NCBI GenBank assembly: GCA_022749755.1
Contig: CM040448.1
Location: 6,322,481 to 6,386,480 of the forward strand
Length of the DNA: 64,000 nt
Source of the DNA: Azadirachta indica
Lineage: Eukaryota > Streptophyta > Magnoliopsida > Sapindales > Meliaceae
Direction of reading: 5' to 3'
Shown here: piece by piece, positions 1 to 11,801 of the stretch
Position numbering within the stretch: the stretch's first letter is position 1
Layout of the letters: every line of letters begins with the position of its first letter
Notes under the pieces: model-generated
Told to the model about the DNA's origin: nothing
The model's database searches: none
The model's input: the letters and a program-made list of their open reading frames with translations, nothing else
Made by a program: the position numbers and the translations under genes

Positions 1-417
1 AATCACTTCCTTCACTTTAGTCCTGTAAAACTTGTCAACTTTATTGAACTCATCATCAAGCCTTCTGAAAAACTGCTGCTCACATTCCCCTCCTTCCTCT
101 GCAATCTTCAGAAAAGTAGTCTCATACATTTCAGACCCATCTCTGTTCACAGAATTCACAAGAATATACTGATTTTCAATGTCTCTCTTCGAGGGACTGT
201 TGGGATAATTACTCTGTCTCTGCATCAAACCACTAAAAGCTCGGTAAAGGGTCATCGCTCGCTTAATCCCTGCAGCTTTTTCAGCATTATTCAGCCTGCT
301 GCTTCTCAACTTCATACGTTGGATTTCCTTCAAACGGGTCTTCAAATTATCATAATCCATGTAAGCTTCTTGCCATTCAGGCACCATTTGAGATGCATAT
401 TCCTTCCCGAACTTCAT
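1..417 (-). CDS. PHO1-family phosphate exporter, SPX-domain first exon (partial, 5' end only)
   Basis: Reading the minus strand from the ATG at 417 gives 139 uninterrupted codons that run off the left edge. They start [20 protein letters not shown], the typical start of the PHO1 and PHO1;H-type SPX domain. Tyr22 and Lys26 sit where SPX domains bind phosphate or inositol pyrophosphate. A basic final helix is present (Lys126, Lys129, Tyr131, Lys134), and an LYRAFSGL stretch at 58-65 is characteristic of PHO1;H proteins. Family knowledge: the full protein is about 750-800 residues, with an SPX sensor followed by membrane helices and a C-terminal EXS domain. It exports phosphate or relatives of it, often in vascular tissue. 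Only the sensor part is visible, so the transport function is inferred from the family. The paralogue cannot be assigned. Other SPX families (SPX-only, SPX-MFS, SPX-RING) usually start differently. No intron is visible within the 417 bases. Confidence 0.9.
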   Translation of the reverse strand, partial: MKFGKEYASQMVPEWQEAYMDYDNLKTRLKEIQRMKLRSSRLNNAEKAAGIKRAMTLYRAFSGLMQRQSNYPNSPSKRDIENQYILVNSVNRDGSEMYETTFLKIAEEGGECEQQFFRRLDDEFNKVDKFYRTKVKEVI

Positions 418-446
418 CCTGACTCGATTTTTCCAGCAGATTAATC

Positions 447-467
447 AGAAGAAGAAGAAGAAGAAGA
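447..467 (-). repeat. CTT/GAA microsatellite in the 5' leader of the PHO1-like gene
   Basis: A short run of GAA triplets on the plus strand reads as CTT repeats about 30 bases upstream of the PHO1-like ATG. Pyrimidine-rich CTT tracts are common in plant 5' leaders, so it probably lies in the 5' UTR. No TATA box or start site can be fixed with confidence. Confidence 0.6.
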
Positions 468-559
468 CTGAGATTTGAGAATGAAAGCAACGGCCTGATG
501 AAGATATGTAGATATACGAGATAGAAATATGAAGATATATGAGAAAAAGCATTCAGAAT

Positions 560-969
560 TGGCAACGTGAATATACTAAATTGTCCTCTAACTGTCTTAT
601 TTACCTAATATCAATACCTAATTAATTAATTAATTCTTTTAAGCTTCCAATCTGTTTCCTTTTGAGTGGTTGAAACTCGTTTGTGTGAGACAAATTATTT
701 ATATCTTTTCTTCTTTTTATACCAATTCTTTTAACAATTTTCCATAATAATAATAATCAGACAAGAATTTTTCCAAGCTGTAAAGGTAAAGGTAAAATTC
801 AATGATGGACAACAGATAACATACCAAAGTTTTGGGGGCAGAAGGGACCATCTATGATGTGTACTTGCATTATATAGTAAGTGATATTTGGCTATATATG
901 TCTATATTTATTTATTGTAATTATTAATTTTCTAAAAAAAATTAATATATATGTAGAAAAGTTATTGAT
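560..969. other. AT-rich upstream region of the PHO1-like gene
   Basis: Non-coding AT-rich DNA that probably contains the promoter of the PHO1-like gene. I looked for the phosphate-starvation P1BS motif (GNATATNC) near the gene and did not find a convincing copy. No other gene is visible. Confidence 0.4.
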
Positions 970-3795
970 GTTCGATTGATCAAATTCATAATACGATGAA
1001 TCGAATTTATAATCTGGCCCATCAAATTGTACAATCTAATAGACTGTGTAATTGAATCAATGAAAATGACAAGTTTAATATCTATAACTGGTGTTGGAAT
1101 TTTAAAAAATTCAATTCAATAAATTAAAAAATTCATACATTAATTATGGATATTAATTATGATATATTAATTAAATATAAATTTATTTTAATTATTAAAA
1201 ATAGATAGAAGTGTATAAATTTATAAAAAATGGTTATTATATAAATTTCAAAGTTACAAGCTATATTTAATTATTTAGATATATATGTTCCATGCATGAA
1301 CAAGTTATTATTATTATGAGCTAATTATAGTTGACCAATATGACCTTTTTGTCAAATATTAATTTTATGTTGTTTTGTAATTGACGAGGAGAATAAATCA
1401 AAATCCAGGTGTTGGAGTTTGATTTTTGATCCCTTTCAGCTAATAATTAATTAGAAAACAAAATTCTCAAAATGAAAAGGATTTCAATCTTTGACCAATT
1501 ATCAATCGTCATCTATGTTTGTCACCAAATCATCTCATTCCCTCGTCATTTTCTTCAATTTTTTATTCTAAAATTATTTATTTTTTTAAATATACATACA
1601 ACTCAAAATAACCATTTTTTACTCTTACATATTTTTTATACAATTCATACACTTTTAATAATTGAAGTTAAATTTCACGCATATAATAGATGCATGATTA
1701 ATATATTATAATTAATGTATATGTGAAATATAATCTCAATTTAATAGAAATATTTTTAATAATTAAAATTAAATTTAATATATATAATTAATATATATAT
1801 AATATAATATAAACTATTAAAAATATTTAAATCGGATAATATTATAAAAAATTACGTATATATATATAAAATTAATTATAGATATTAAATTATATTAAAT
1901 TATTTCTAATAAAATCACTTTTCAACATACTTGTGATATAATAATACTAATAATAATAAAGTGACATAAAATAACTTAAATTATGAAGACCAAAAGAATA
2001 ATTGTAGGCAATTTATTTGACGTTAATTATGTATGTTAGAATGTTAGTGCACTTGGTTACCCCACTCATCCCCCACTTAATTGTTAATTAATTAGTTGTT
2101 GTAATAATGTATATATGATCAAAAGCACTTTATTAGGTCAAATATTTGAATTAGAATTAGAATTATATAAGTGTAAATTTGAATTTAATGAGTATTTTTA
2201 AATAAATTATCTCGTTGGCATAATTTCATGTTAGAAAAAAAATTAAAATAAACCCTTACTTCATTTCATTTCATGTACAAATCAAAATTAACACATTTAT
2301 GAAGTGTTAAAATGTTAATTAATTAGTATTATTTCAAGAAGCTTCTTGGTTGTAGTTAAAAAAGCAAAACTCCGCGTGAAATGCAAGGTTTTAAGGTGGT
2401 GTCTACTTTTCAATTATTATATATGTAGTCTATAGAGCAAGTATCAACAACTTAATTAATTAATAATGATGATGATGATGATGATGTTGATGATGAAAAA
2501 AATATTGATTGATAACCTTAAAGTTTAACGAAAATATGGATGTAACTTATGATTTGATGAATAGGACAGATACCTCCTCATGTTAAAAAAAAAAATGAAT
2601 AGAATATATAATTGAAGCAAACGATCGTTTAAAATCTATGAGGACAAATGCTATAAAATTTCATGCATGTACATATTGTTATATAATTAATTGAGTGTAT
2701 GATGAAATTATCTTATTTTGTATTGAAGTATAATCATAAAAAACAAATTAATATATCATGTATTTATTTTGTTTTTCCTAAGTATCAATTCAATTGGTAG
2801 CTTTTGAAAAAAAAAATTTAGTAGTATATTATTACATAATAGGATAAAAGATAAATAGATTTTAAAATTCTTCATTGGAGAGAATTTATTACTCTTAGAA
2901 ACTTAAAAATTAATATATATGTTGTATAATTGTATTGGAGTCACTTAGTAATATTTTACTATGTGTATACATATTTATTTACAAGAAGAATAAATATTTT
3001 TTAATAAATTTTAAAAATAAAAACATAGATAACAGAATCCTATTAAATTAGTAAGCAAATAACTTGATACATGGATTATTGTAAACTAATCTTCTAATAG
3101 TCAAAAAGCATGCCCCTTCTCTCATTCACTATAAATTTCAACAAACTTATATTTATTTGTGATAATAACATATTTTGTCCATAAATTTTGACAAAAAAGA
3201 ATACATATTAACATAAAATTTTAGTCTCTAATATATAAGAATGGCAAAATTTTCACAAATAAGAGGGATTGATTCGATTATGAGCAAAATTTTTGTCCCA
3301 AAAAGTAAATGAGGATAAATGCCCCTATTTAAGTAGATCACATGTATATGTTTTTAATTTGAAAACTAATAGTAAGAGATAAGATTATAAAAAAAAATAA
3401 ATTGAAAATAATGATTGGAAATGAGAAATAAACCAAAAATTTTATTTTTAAAATGAGGATATCTCCACCCCATATCCTCGCTTACCCCTAAATAGATATA
3501 GGGAGCGACCGTCCTAACCTATTGCTATCTTTCATTCGTAGGATATTGAAGATGATAATGAAAAAACAAAAAAAGCGAAGAACATATATTAAATTGTTAA
3601 AATTGAGTAAATCATATGTTAACTTATTATATTACCTAAGTTTAGGGTTAAAATGTTATTGTCCCTAATACATAATGCATGCGTGGATAGGTAAGATATT
3701 GTGAACTAATTATAGTTGATTAATATTGACCATTAATCACTTCTTCAAAACATTAATTTTATTTTATTTGTCTTGATTTGTTTTTCTACCCTTAA
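970..3795. repeat. Unit 1 of an old tandem duplication of about 2.8 kb
   Basis: This stretch aligns in order with 3796-6540. Shared landmarks include AAATCCAGGT at 1401 and 4176, a stretch ending CTCATTCCCTCGTC near 1543 and 4330, AAGCACTTTATTAGGTCAAA near 2124 and 4950, and GTCCCTAATA at 3661 and 6413. The offset between units is about 2.75-2.79 kb. Many small indels show that the duplication is not recent. It has no credible coding frame and no recognisable transposon ends. It contains a GAT microsatellite at 2467-2495. Confidence 0.8.
2467..2495. repeat. GAT/ATG trinucleotide microsatellite
   Basis: A nearly perfect run of GAT triplets with one interruption. It is present in unit 1 of the 2.8-kb duplication. 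The matching place in unit 2 (near 5260) has AAT-rich sequence instead, so the repeat grew after the duplication. Confidence 0.8.
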
Positions 3796-6540
3796 TAACT
3801 GATTGATCAAATTATATGATCTAATAGTTGATTTGTACATCATTTGAATGGTAAGTTTAAAAATTATCTATAACTAGTGTTGAAATTTTCAAAAAATTAA
3901 TTCTTTAAACTAAAAATTTTATGTATTAATTATAATATATTAATTACGTATAAATTTAATTTTAACTATGAAAAAGACATAAATCTAATGATATATAAAT
4001 ACGTAAGAAATGATATAAAATGATAGATATAAATTTTTAAAGTTACAAGCTATATTTAATTATTTAGATATTTGGATGTATGGACAAATTATTTATAGCT
4101 GACCAATATTATTTTTTTTTTGTTTTTCGAATATTAATTTTATGTTGTTTTGAAAATGACTTGGAGAATTAATCAAAATCCAGGTGTCTGTTGCTTGAAG
4201 TTTGATTGTTGATCCCTTTCAACTAATAATTAATTAGAAAACAAAATTCTCAAAATGAAAAGGATTTCAATCTTTTTGACCATTTAGCAGTTGTCATCTA
4301 TCTTTGTCACCCAACCATCTCATTCCCTCGTCGTTTTTTTTCAATCTTTTATTCTTAAAACATTAATTATATATATATTATATATATATATATTTAATAA
4401 TTTATAAATAACATAAAAAATTGTATAAAAATTAAGAAATTATTAATTGATTTCCATACAAGGGAATCATCAACAACCTTCTAATTTTATACGATTTTTT
4501 ACTCTATTTATAAATTATTGAATATAAACACTTTCAACATATAATAAAATTACAATTAAATTTCATACAAATAATTAATATATCATATATTAATATATAT
4601 ATAAGATGTAATTTTTCCTTTTTGAAAGTCTTTAAATCAAATAATTTATAAATTGATAGTATAAGAAATTACGCAATATATATAAAATTAATTATTGACT
4701 GAATTATATTCAATTATTTTTAGTAAAATCACTTTCAACACACTTGTGATATTATAATAATAATAATAATAATAATGATTATGAAAGTGACACACAATAA
4801 CTTATAAAAACCAAAAGAATAATTGTAGGTACTTTATTGGACGTTAATTATGTACATTAGTACAGTTGGTTACCCTACCCACCCCCACTTAATTATTATC
4901 ATTAATTAATTAGTTAATTAACTAATTCTTTTATAATATAGGATGAAAAGCACTTTATTAGGTCAAATATTTGAATTAAGGTTACACATTGTCTCGTTGT
5001 CATAATCGCGTGTTGTGAAAAAGATTAAAATAAACCCTTATACAAATCGAAATTAACACATTTATGAAGTGTTAAAATGTTAATTAATATTATTCAAGTA
5101 ATTAAGAATGTTCTTGGTTGTTGTTAAAAAAGCAAAATTCCGCGTGCACTGAAAAAGAATTATTTTTCAATGATTGTTTATGTAATCTATTTACCAACTA
5201 CCAACAACATGATTGATTGATCAATAAACTAATTAATTAATTAATTCATAATATTATTATTAATAGTAATATTAACATTAATAATATTGACAAATTTCTT
5301 TAAAGTTTAGTGAAAATATATATGTATTGTATGGTTTAATTAACACAACATATACCCCTTCATGTTTCAAAAATTATCAAATTTATACCATTAAAACAAT
5401 ACGTTAGGGCAGAGTTAGGATTAATGGTTTTGAGGGAGGAAAAAAGCAATGATTCAAAGTCTGCAAGGATTGAAGTAATAAAAATACAATATAAAGAACT
5501 AAATTAATATTCTTTACCTGTAAATTTTAAATTTTTATATTTTATTTTTATAAATAGTAATTTTGATTGGCTGCTTTAGAAAAAATAATTAGTAGCATAT
5601 TATGTAAATAATAAGATAGAACATAAATAGGATTTAAATTTTCTCATTTGAGTGAATTTCTTACTCTCAAAAACCTAAAAATTAATATCTATGTTGTGTA
5701 ATTGTATTGGAGCCACTTAGTGATATTTTGCTATGTGTATACATATTTATTTACAATAAGTATCAATCTTTTTTAATAAGTTTTAAAAGATATATGGATT
5801 ATTGTAAATTAAGCTTCTAATAGTCAAAATGTATGCCTCTTCTCCCACTTATTATAGATTTCAACGTTGTAAAGCTGTATTTATTGGGATAATAACATAT
5901 TTTGTCTATAAATTTTGGCAAAAAATATATATATTAAGATAACAATATAGTCACTAGTATACACAGATGACCAAAGTCTTATGAATAAAGAGACTTGATC
6001 CATTCGAGGTAGGGATGAGAGCAAAATTTTTTTTTTGGAATTAAAATTAGAAATGGAGATAACTCAATTTCTATTTTTAGTTTCAAAATAAAAACGAGAA
6101 TAGCATGTGACCCTTATCCTTAAATCTTTATACATTTCCAACAAGTAGATTATATGTATATAACTTGAAAATTAATAGTAAGAGATAAGTTATTTAAAAA
6201 AATTGAAAATAAGGAGCAAAAACCAGAAATCAACCAAAAATTGCCCCTAAACAAGGATGGGAAGAAGTTTCCCCAATTCGTTGCCATCTTTAACTAGTAC
6301 TATGCTAAAAGAGAGGATGGTTAAAAAAAAACAAAGAATGTGTAGATTGTCAAATTGAGTAAATCATGTCTTAATTTGTTATACTGCCAACCTTTAGGGT
6401 TGAAATGTTATTGTCCCTAATATAGTTTGCATGACGGGTCGGTTATTATGAACTAATAATAGTTTATTAACATTGACCATTAATTACTTCTTCAAACATT
6501 AATTTTATTTTATGTGTTTTAATTAATTTGTTGTTTTATA
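3796..6540. repeat. Unit 2 of the tandem duplication of about 2.8 kb
   Basis: Direct, same-orientation copy of 970-3795 with the same landmark order. An AT dinucleotide run lies at about 4365-4392 and an AAT run at about 4757-4775. It has no coding potential. Confidence 0.8.
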
Positions 6541-9500
6541 CTTAATTATATTTTTTTATATCATCTATAAATTGTTAAATTTATATACTTTCAACAGTTA
6601 ATATAGTGTTTCCCATGTGCATTAATTATGATTTATTTATTATATATTGGTTAGTTACGTATGTTAAATTTAATTCCAACTATAAAAAGTGTTAATATTT
6701 AATAATTTATAAATATAATAACAGATTGTATAAATTTGATCCATCCCCAACTCTTTTATTTAATTCTTCTATTATATTTTTCAACTCTTTCGTTTCTTAT
6801 TTAGTACATACAAATATCAAATCTTCATCACAATACTTAATTGTTTTTTATATTTTTATTATATTATTAAAAATTACAAAAATAATAAATAAAATGAGAA
6901 AAAAATATAATTTACTATTTATTAATTAATTTATAAAATGATATTTTTTCTCATATCAAGCCGTCTCATATGCTAATTTTTATTTACAATAGTAAGTGAA
7001 TTTCTACTTTTTGTAAGATTTTAAAGATTAAGAATCTTAGACCCAAAATAAAAATTAAAAAACAGAAACAAAAAGGCAAAAAATAAGCAAGATAAAGTCA
7101 ATCCAGTTTTTCAAATTGCCTTGTTGGGGCCTAGATGCAAAAATTAAAAAACATAAATAAATGAAGAGGGTCAAAGTCTAGAAATTATAATTAGAAAAAT
7201 TAAATTATACTTTTGTCAAAAATATCATGGGGCCTAAGAAAATGCTAATTAATTACTAGGTCAATTATTTTTAAAAATATTTTCTCCCTAATAAGAAGAC
7301 GAAGAGTCAGTTTGAGAAATTGAATAATTCCTATCATTAGACTATTTTATTTAATTTTTATTCTATCTTGTGTTTGGTACATGTAAAATTAAAAAAATAT
7401 ATATATCCCCTAAAAACTTTAGGATAACATGGAATATCCTTTTTAAATTTAAAAAAAAGCATATAAATATTGTGTTAATAATTTGGAAAAATATTTGTTC
7501 TAAAGGATAATTTAGTTGGTTTGGTTTTTTATTAATATTTTGTAAAATATTTCTACTTAATTAATTTATTTACATCATTATTGAGATAAAAAGTTATTAA
7601 TTTTTCTTTCTTTTAAGAATATACATTTCATTTAGTGACTTACTCTCTCCTTCAAATTTAATTGTTAATCAACATTTCCAAGCATGTATTGTTCTAATTT
7701 TCTGTGATAAATCTCTTGCACTTTTATTTTAATTTGGAAATATTTACTTTTCACGCATCATCATGATAACAAAATTTTCACTAATATAGATTTTATTTAG
7801 AAAAATTAACACATACCTCCCTTGAAGTTTAAGAAACCCACACATAGATGTTAAATTTGGAGAAATTCACACGTATCTCTCTTAAATCGTTAATTAACCG
7901 TTAAAGGACCATTAAGATCAAGGGCATTTTTGGATATTTCACCAACATAACAATTTTCCATTTACTACATAATTAATGCCTATAAAAAATTGTATCATTG
8001 TTCATTGATCATTCAAGATTTCTAGTTATAAAGGTGGGATTTTCAAATAAATTTTATTAAAGATAAACAAAAATCATATAAGATATATATCGACAAAATA
8101 ATACTATCACATTAATTTATATAGCAAAAATTGCATATTTTTAATATTATTTTTTGTCACAATCATAAATTTTTGAAGTTAATAAAAAAATTTAAAATCA
8201 TATTTGTTTCATGTGTATGTGCATCCGATTAATAAAAATAATAAAGAATTATAATTTCATTAAGTGAATGCATAAGTATATCAGATTTTTTTTTTTTTTA
8301 AAGATTCTGAATATCAATAATAAATTTAGAATTTATTAATAATTATAAAAAATAAGACTAATTCATACTATGTAAAATAGTATTATCATATTATAAAATT
8401 GGTCAAATATTAAAATCATCACCTAACAATAAGTAAAAAATGTTTAAAGATGCTTTAGGGCATTTAAGTGCGGAAAAACTTGGCATTTTAATCTTTTCGT
8501 AAAAATTGGATGGTCAACAAACAATTTAGAAAAAATAAGTGTAAGTTTCTCTAAATTCTTTGCCTAAATATAAATTTTCCAAACATCAGAAAAAGCACGT
8601 GTTAAAACTCTCCATTTTATTTATGTGAATGATTGAAAGTTATTTTATTATAATTTCTTCCAAAATACTTTATTATTTATTTGACATTCATTTTAGGTAA
8701 TTTTTATTTTTAAAAAATTAATTATCACTTTTGTTTAGATTTCAAATTAGAAAAATATTATGTAGATATCTCTTAAGAGTATAAATTACACTATATGTGT
8801 AGATATTTAGGATGCGCTATGATGTCTATATTTAAACTCTTACTAAATTTATATTTTTAATTAAAAAAATAAGGCCATAAGTTATAAAATTATTAATTAA
8901 TTATATGTAAGTGATTTCACTGCCAATTACTTTTAACATCACTTAAAATATAATATAATGAAAGTGATTGTACGCAAAGCCAAAAAAAGACTAAAAAAGA
9001 CCAAAAGCATATGTACTATTACTTTAACCTGCCACTTGCCCTCCCGTTTGCCCACTAAACTAGGACATTCCAATTATAAAGTTTTGTGGGTTAATAATAT
9101 TTTGGTCCTTCAACTTTACTAAAACAAAAAATGACGATATAATTTGATAATCTTAGTAAATAAATCCCTAATTTAATTTTAGTTATTCTTTTAAGAGAAA
9201 AGGACGTGTATTCATACTTTAAAGTTTGGTCAAATATATACATTTTAATCCAATTAATTTTAACAATACCCATACTAATCTTTTTTATGTGCTTTAAATG
9301 TAAATTTAGACAAACATTTAAAATGATTATGATTAAACAAACATCACAATAATAAATTAATAAACCTTCTAAACTAATAAAATTTTTAACAAAGAAAAGA
9401 TTTGCGTAAATATTTTTGAAACCAATAAGATTATAGTTTTTTTTTTTAATGGAACCTCAAAAATATATATGTTCTTTAATTATTCTTTTAGTAGTTTCAC

Positions 9501-9749
9501 ATATTAAAATCAAGCAAATTATGCTCCAATTTGTTATTTTAATAAAATTTAGGGATGAAATATTATTATCCAAATTTTAATAAATGATGGAATGCACGTG
9601 TAGGTACGTAACATTTATATTATATATTGGGAAGAAAATCACTTTATTAGGTAAAGTATTCGCAATTATGAAGCTTCTTAATTAGTATTTAATTTATTGT
9701 GATTAAAAAGCAAAACTCATTTTTTAATTGCTTGTGGACTAGCAGCCAG
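6541..9749. other. AT-rich intergenic DNA with a weak third copy of the 2.8-kb repeat
   Basis: No gene is visible and the open frames are short AT-rich noise. Parts of 8900-9720 resemble the duplicated unit: the block with GACCAAAAGCAT near 9000, ATCACTTTATTAGG near 9639, then AAGCTTCTTAATTAG and AAAAAGCAAAACTC near 9671-9717. They occur in the same order as in units 1 and 2 but with much greater divergence. A short imperfect direct repeat of about 55 bp lies at 7808-7890. Confidence 0.5.
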
Positions 9750-10684
9750 TCAATCATTGGATTTATGATGGCAATTTATATGTTTATGTTTGTGTAATCT
9801 AGCATTGCAATATTAATTATATATAATACATTTTGAGATCATACTCTGCAAATGTTTGTAGAAGTATGTACAAATATTCTACATAAATATTGTTGGACCT
9901 ACTTCCGGACCTTATATTGGGCTGCTTTCATTTGGGCCATGAGTATATAAGATAAAAAGCCTTTAAAGTCTTCTTGGGCTTTGAGAGCCAGGCTTAAGAA
10001 ATAATAGGGAGTAAGATAATAAGGCCAGAGATTATAAAGAGAGATTGTCAAAATTAGAAAAATTTTGAGTTAGAAAAGAGAAGGGAGACAAAAAAGTATG
10101 TAAGTGAACCAAAAAAACAAAGTCATTGAATTTTTTTTTTCCTTAAAGTTTGAGAAAAATATAAATTAGTTCAGTATTCAACAGGTTTTATTAAATTTTG
10201 AGAAAATAACGAACATAATTGAATCTTTATAATTGTTGGAATGGATTAAAATAAATACGCATAAAATTTTTAATATTATAGATTTTAATTATATATAAAT
10301 AAATCTTTAACAACTCCCTTATAATTTTTAAGAATAAACATTTTATTTCGTATTAACTACCACTAATTTTAACATTTCTTTTTTTTCTTCTTTGCATTTT
10401 TCAAGAGCAGAAATTAAAATAACATATTTGTTTGCGTATATATATTATTATACATTAATAATTTGTCCTGCGGGCAATAGATTAGGTGGTTTGACCCTCT
10501 TATGCCATTTTAAATTTAAGTAATAATAGAGAATAAAAGTTTAGTGTTTTGTGAGTAAAGTTTTTCATTCTCATTCAAATTTTTTTTTAATAGAATATAA
10601 TTTTAAGATTATTTTTTATCTCTATTTTTTCTTTGGTGGTGTTGTTTTTAGATTTAACACTAACCATCTCTCACATAATGTTAC
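9750..10684. other. Intergenic DNA, possible LTR-like fragment near 9892
   Basis: No gene is visible. From about 9892 to 10100 the base composition changes and a stretch beginning TGTTGGACC reads like the edge of a plant LTR, but I found no matching second LTR, target duplication or coding domain. The mobile-element reading is only a guess. Confidence 0.3.
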
Positions 10685-10925
10685 ATTACAAGTAGTAGTA
10701 GTCTGGTACTTGAACATTCAGAGCATTGGACATATATATATGTCTTCTTCTACCCCCTCAACCTCCGGCCGGCGTTGTCTACACTGCTCGCCTCCGGCTG
10801 ACCACTCTGCCTCGATCCCTCACCTCCCAGGTCTCTATCTATGAACTTGTTTTGGTATTCCTCAAAAATCATTCATGTTTCCAGCTTGTATCAGCCTCAA
10901 AAACTCTCACTACTACACTTTTAGC
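10685..10925. repeat. Unit 1 (241 bp) of a recent tandem duplication
   Basis: Runs from ATTACAAGTAGTAGTAG to just before the same words recur at 10926. It is GC-richer than its surroundings and contains a CCGGCCGGCG-type core near 10765. It is nearly identical to unit 2, so the duplication is much younger than the 2.8-kb one to its left. Confidence 0.95.
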
Positions 10926-11235
10926 ATTACAAGTAGTAGTAGTCTGGTACTTGAACATTCAGAGCATTGGACATATATATATGTCTTCTTCTACCCCCTC
11001 AACCTCCGGCCGGCGTTGTCTACACTGCTCGCCTCCGGCTGACCACTCTGCCTCGATCCCTCACCTCCCAGGTCTCTCTATCTATGAACTTGTTTTGGTA
11101 ATCCTCAAAAATCATTCATGTTTCCAGCTTGTATCAGCCTCAAAAACTCTCACTACTACACTTTTAGCATTCCTGATACGTAGCACAAGTCCCTCTATGC
11201 TCATTCAAGCACCTAGGAGAGCTTACAGGATCTGA
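10726..11235 (+). other. Open frame of 169 codons spanning the tandem duplication (probably not a gene)
   Basis: An uninterrupted plus-strand frame crosses both 241/243-bp units. The period of 241 is not a multiple of three, so the first half of unit 2 is read in a different frame from unit 1. The frame meets again after the 2-bp insertion, so the residues SCFQLVSASKTLTTTLLA appear in both units. I recognise no domain, and neither strand gives a consistent family signature. The open frame most likely reflects local GC-rich composition, or a decayed gene fragment that was duplicated. A transcribed small gene cannot be excluded. Confidence 0.2.
10926..11168. repeat. Unit 2 (243 bp) of a recent tandem duplication
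   Basis: Near-perfect copy of 10685-10925. The differences I can see are one extra CT in a CTCTCT run near 11074 and an A for T change near 11101 (TTGGTAATCC against TTGGTATTCC). The unit ends where the sequence changes to CCTGATACGTAGC. It lies about 630 bp beyond the cyclin stop codon. Confidence 0.95.
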
Positions 11236-11331
11236 AAAAATACAGTTACATCCCTCCAGAGTCGAGTTAGGTGCAATTTTACAGACAGTGTTTGTTCATC
11301 TAAATTTTAAAAGTTTAAATTTGGATAAAGG

Positions 11332-11352
11332 ATATATATATATATATATATC
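11332..11352. repeat. TA dinucleotide microsatellite
   Basis: A pure AT/TA run of about 20 bases between the tandem duplication and the cyclin 3' end. Confidence 0.9.
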
Positions 11353-11479
11353 ACTAACTATATAAAGAATTCATGATGAAATTGAATTTCTGTGAGTATT
11401 CAATCAGCTAGGAAAAAATCACTTCATCAAAACAAAAAATTGAAGAATAGTTCAAAGGTTGAAGATTGAAAGAACAGTG

Positions 11480-11801
11480 CACACAGAGAGTGATGTTTTT
11501 AATATATTGTTTCCAAATATTTATATTTGCAACATTGAAAGTATCAAAATAATCAACAAAAGAAAGAATTAAACCAATCTGATAATCATCAAATCAAAAT
11601 ACCAGCAATATATTATTATACTTGCTGGTTTACAAATCATCAATAATACTGTTTTGAAAATCACAAAGAAAGTGGCTTTCTCTCTCTCATAAAGAATATG
11701 AAAATGATGTGAAATGAAATGGTACTACTAAAAGTAGCACAATCCAGATACTAATCCTACACTTAACAACACTACTGCAATTAGCCAGTGGATTAGAGAG
11801 A
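11480..11801 (-). other. Likely 3' UTR of the cyclin gene
   Basis: Non-coding DNA downstream of the cyclin TAA, AT-rich with no competing frame. The exact poly(A) site cannot be fixed from sequence alone. Confidence 0.4.

Noticed and set aside
1472..1711. 79-codon plus-strand frame in the 2.8-kb duplicated unit
   Set aside because: The matching part of unit 2 (from 4253) has indels that break the frame, and the residues reflect AT-rich composition only.
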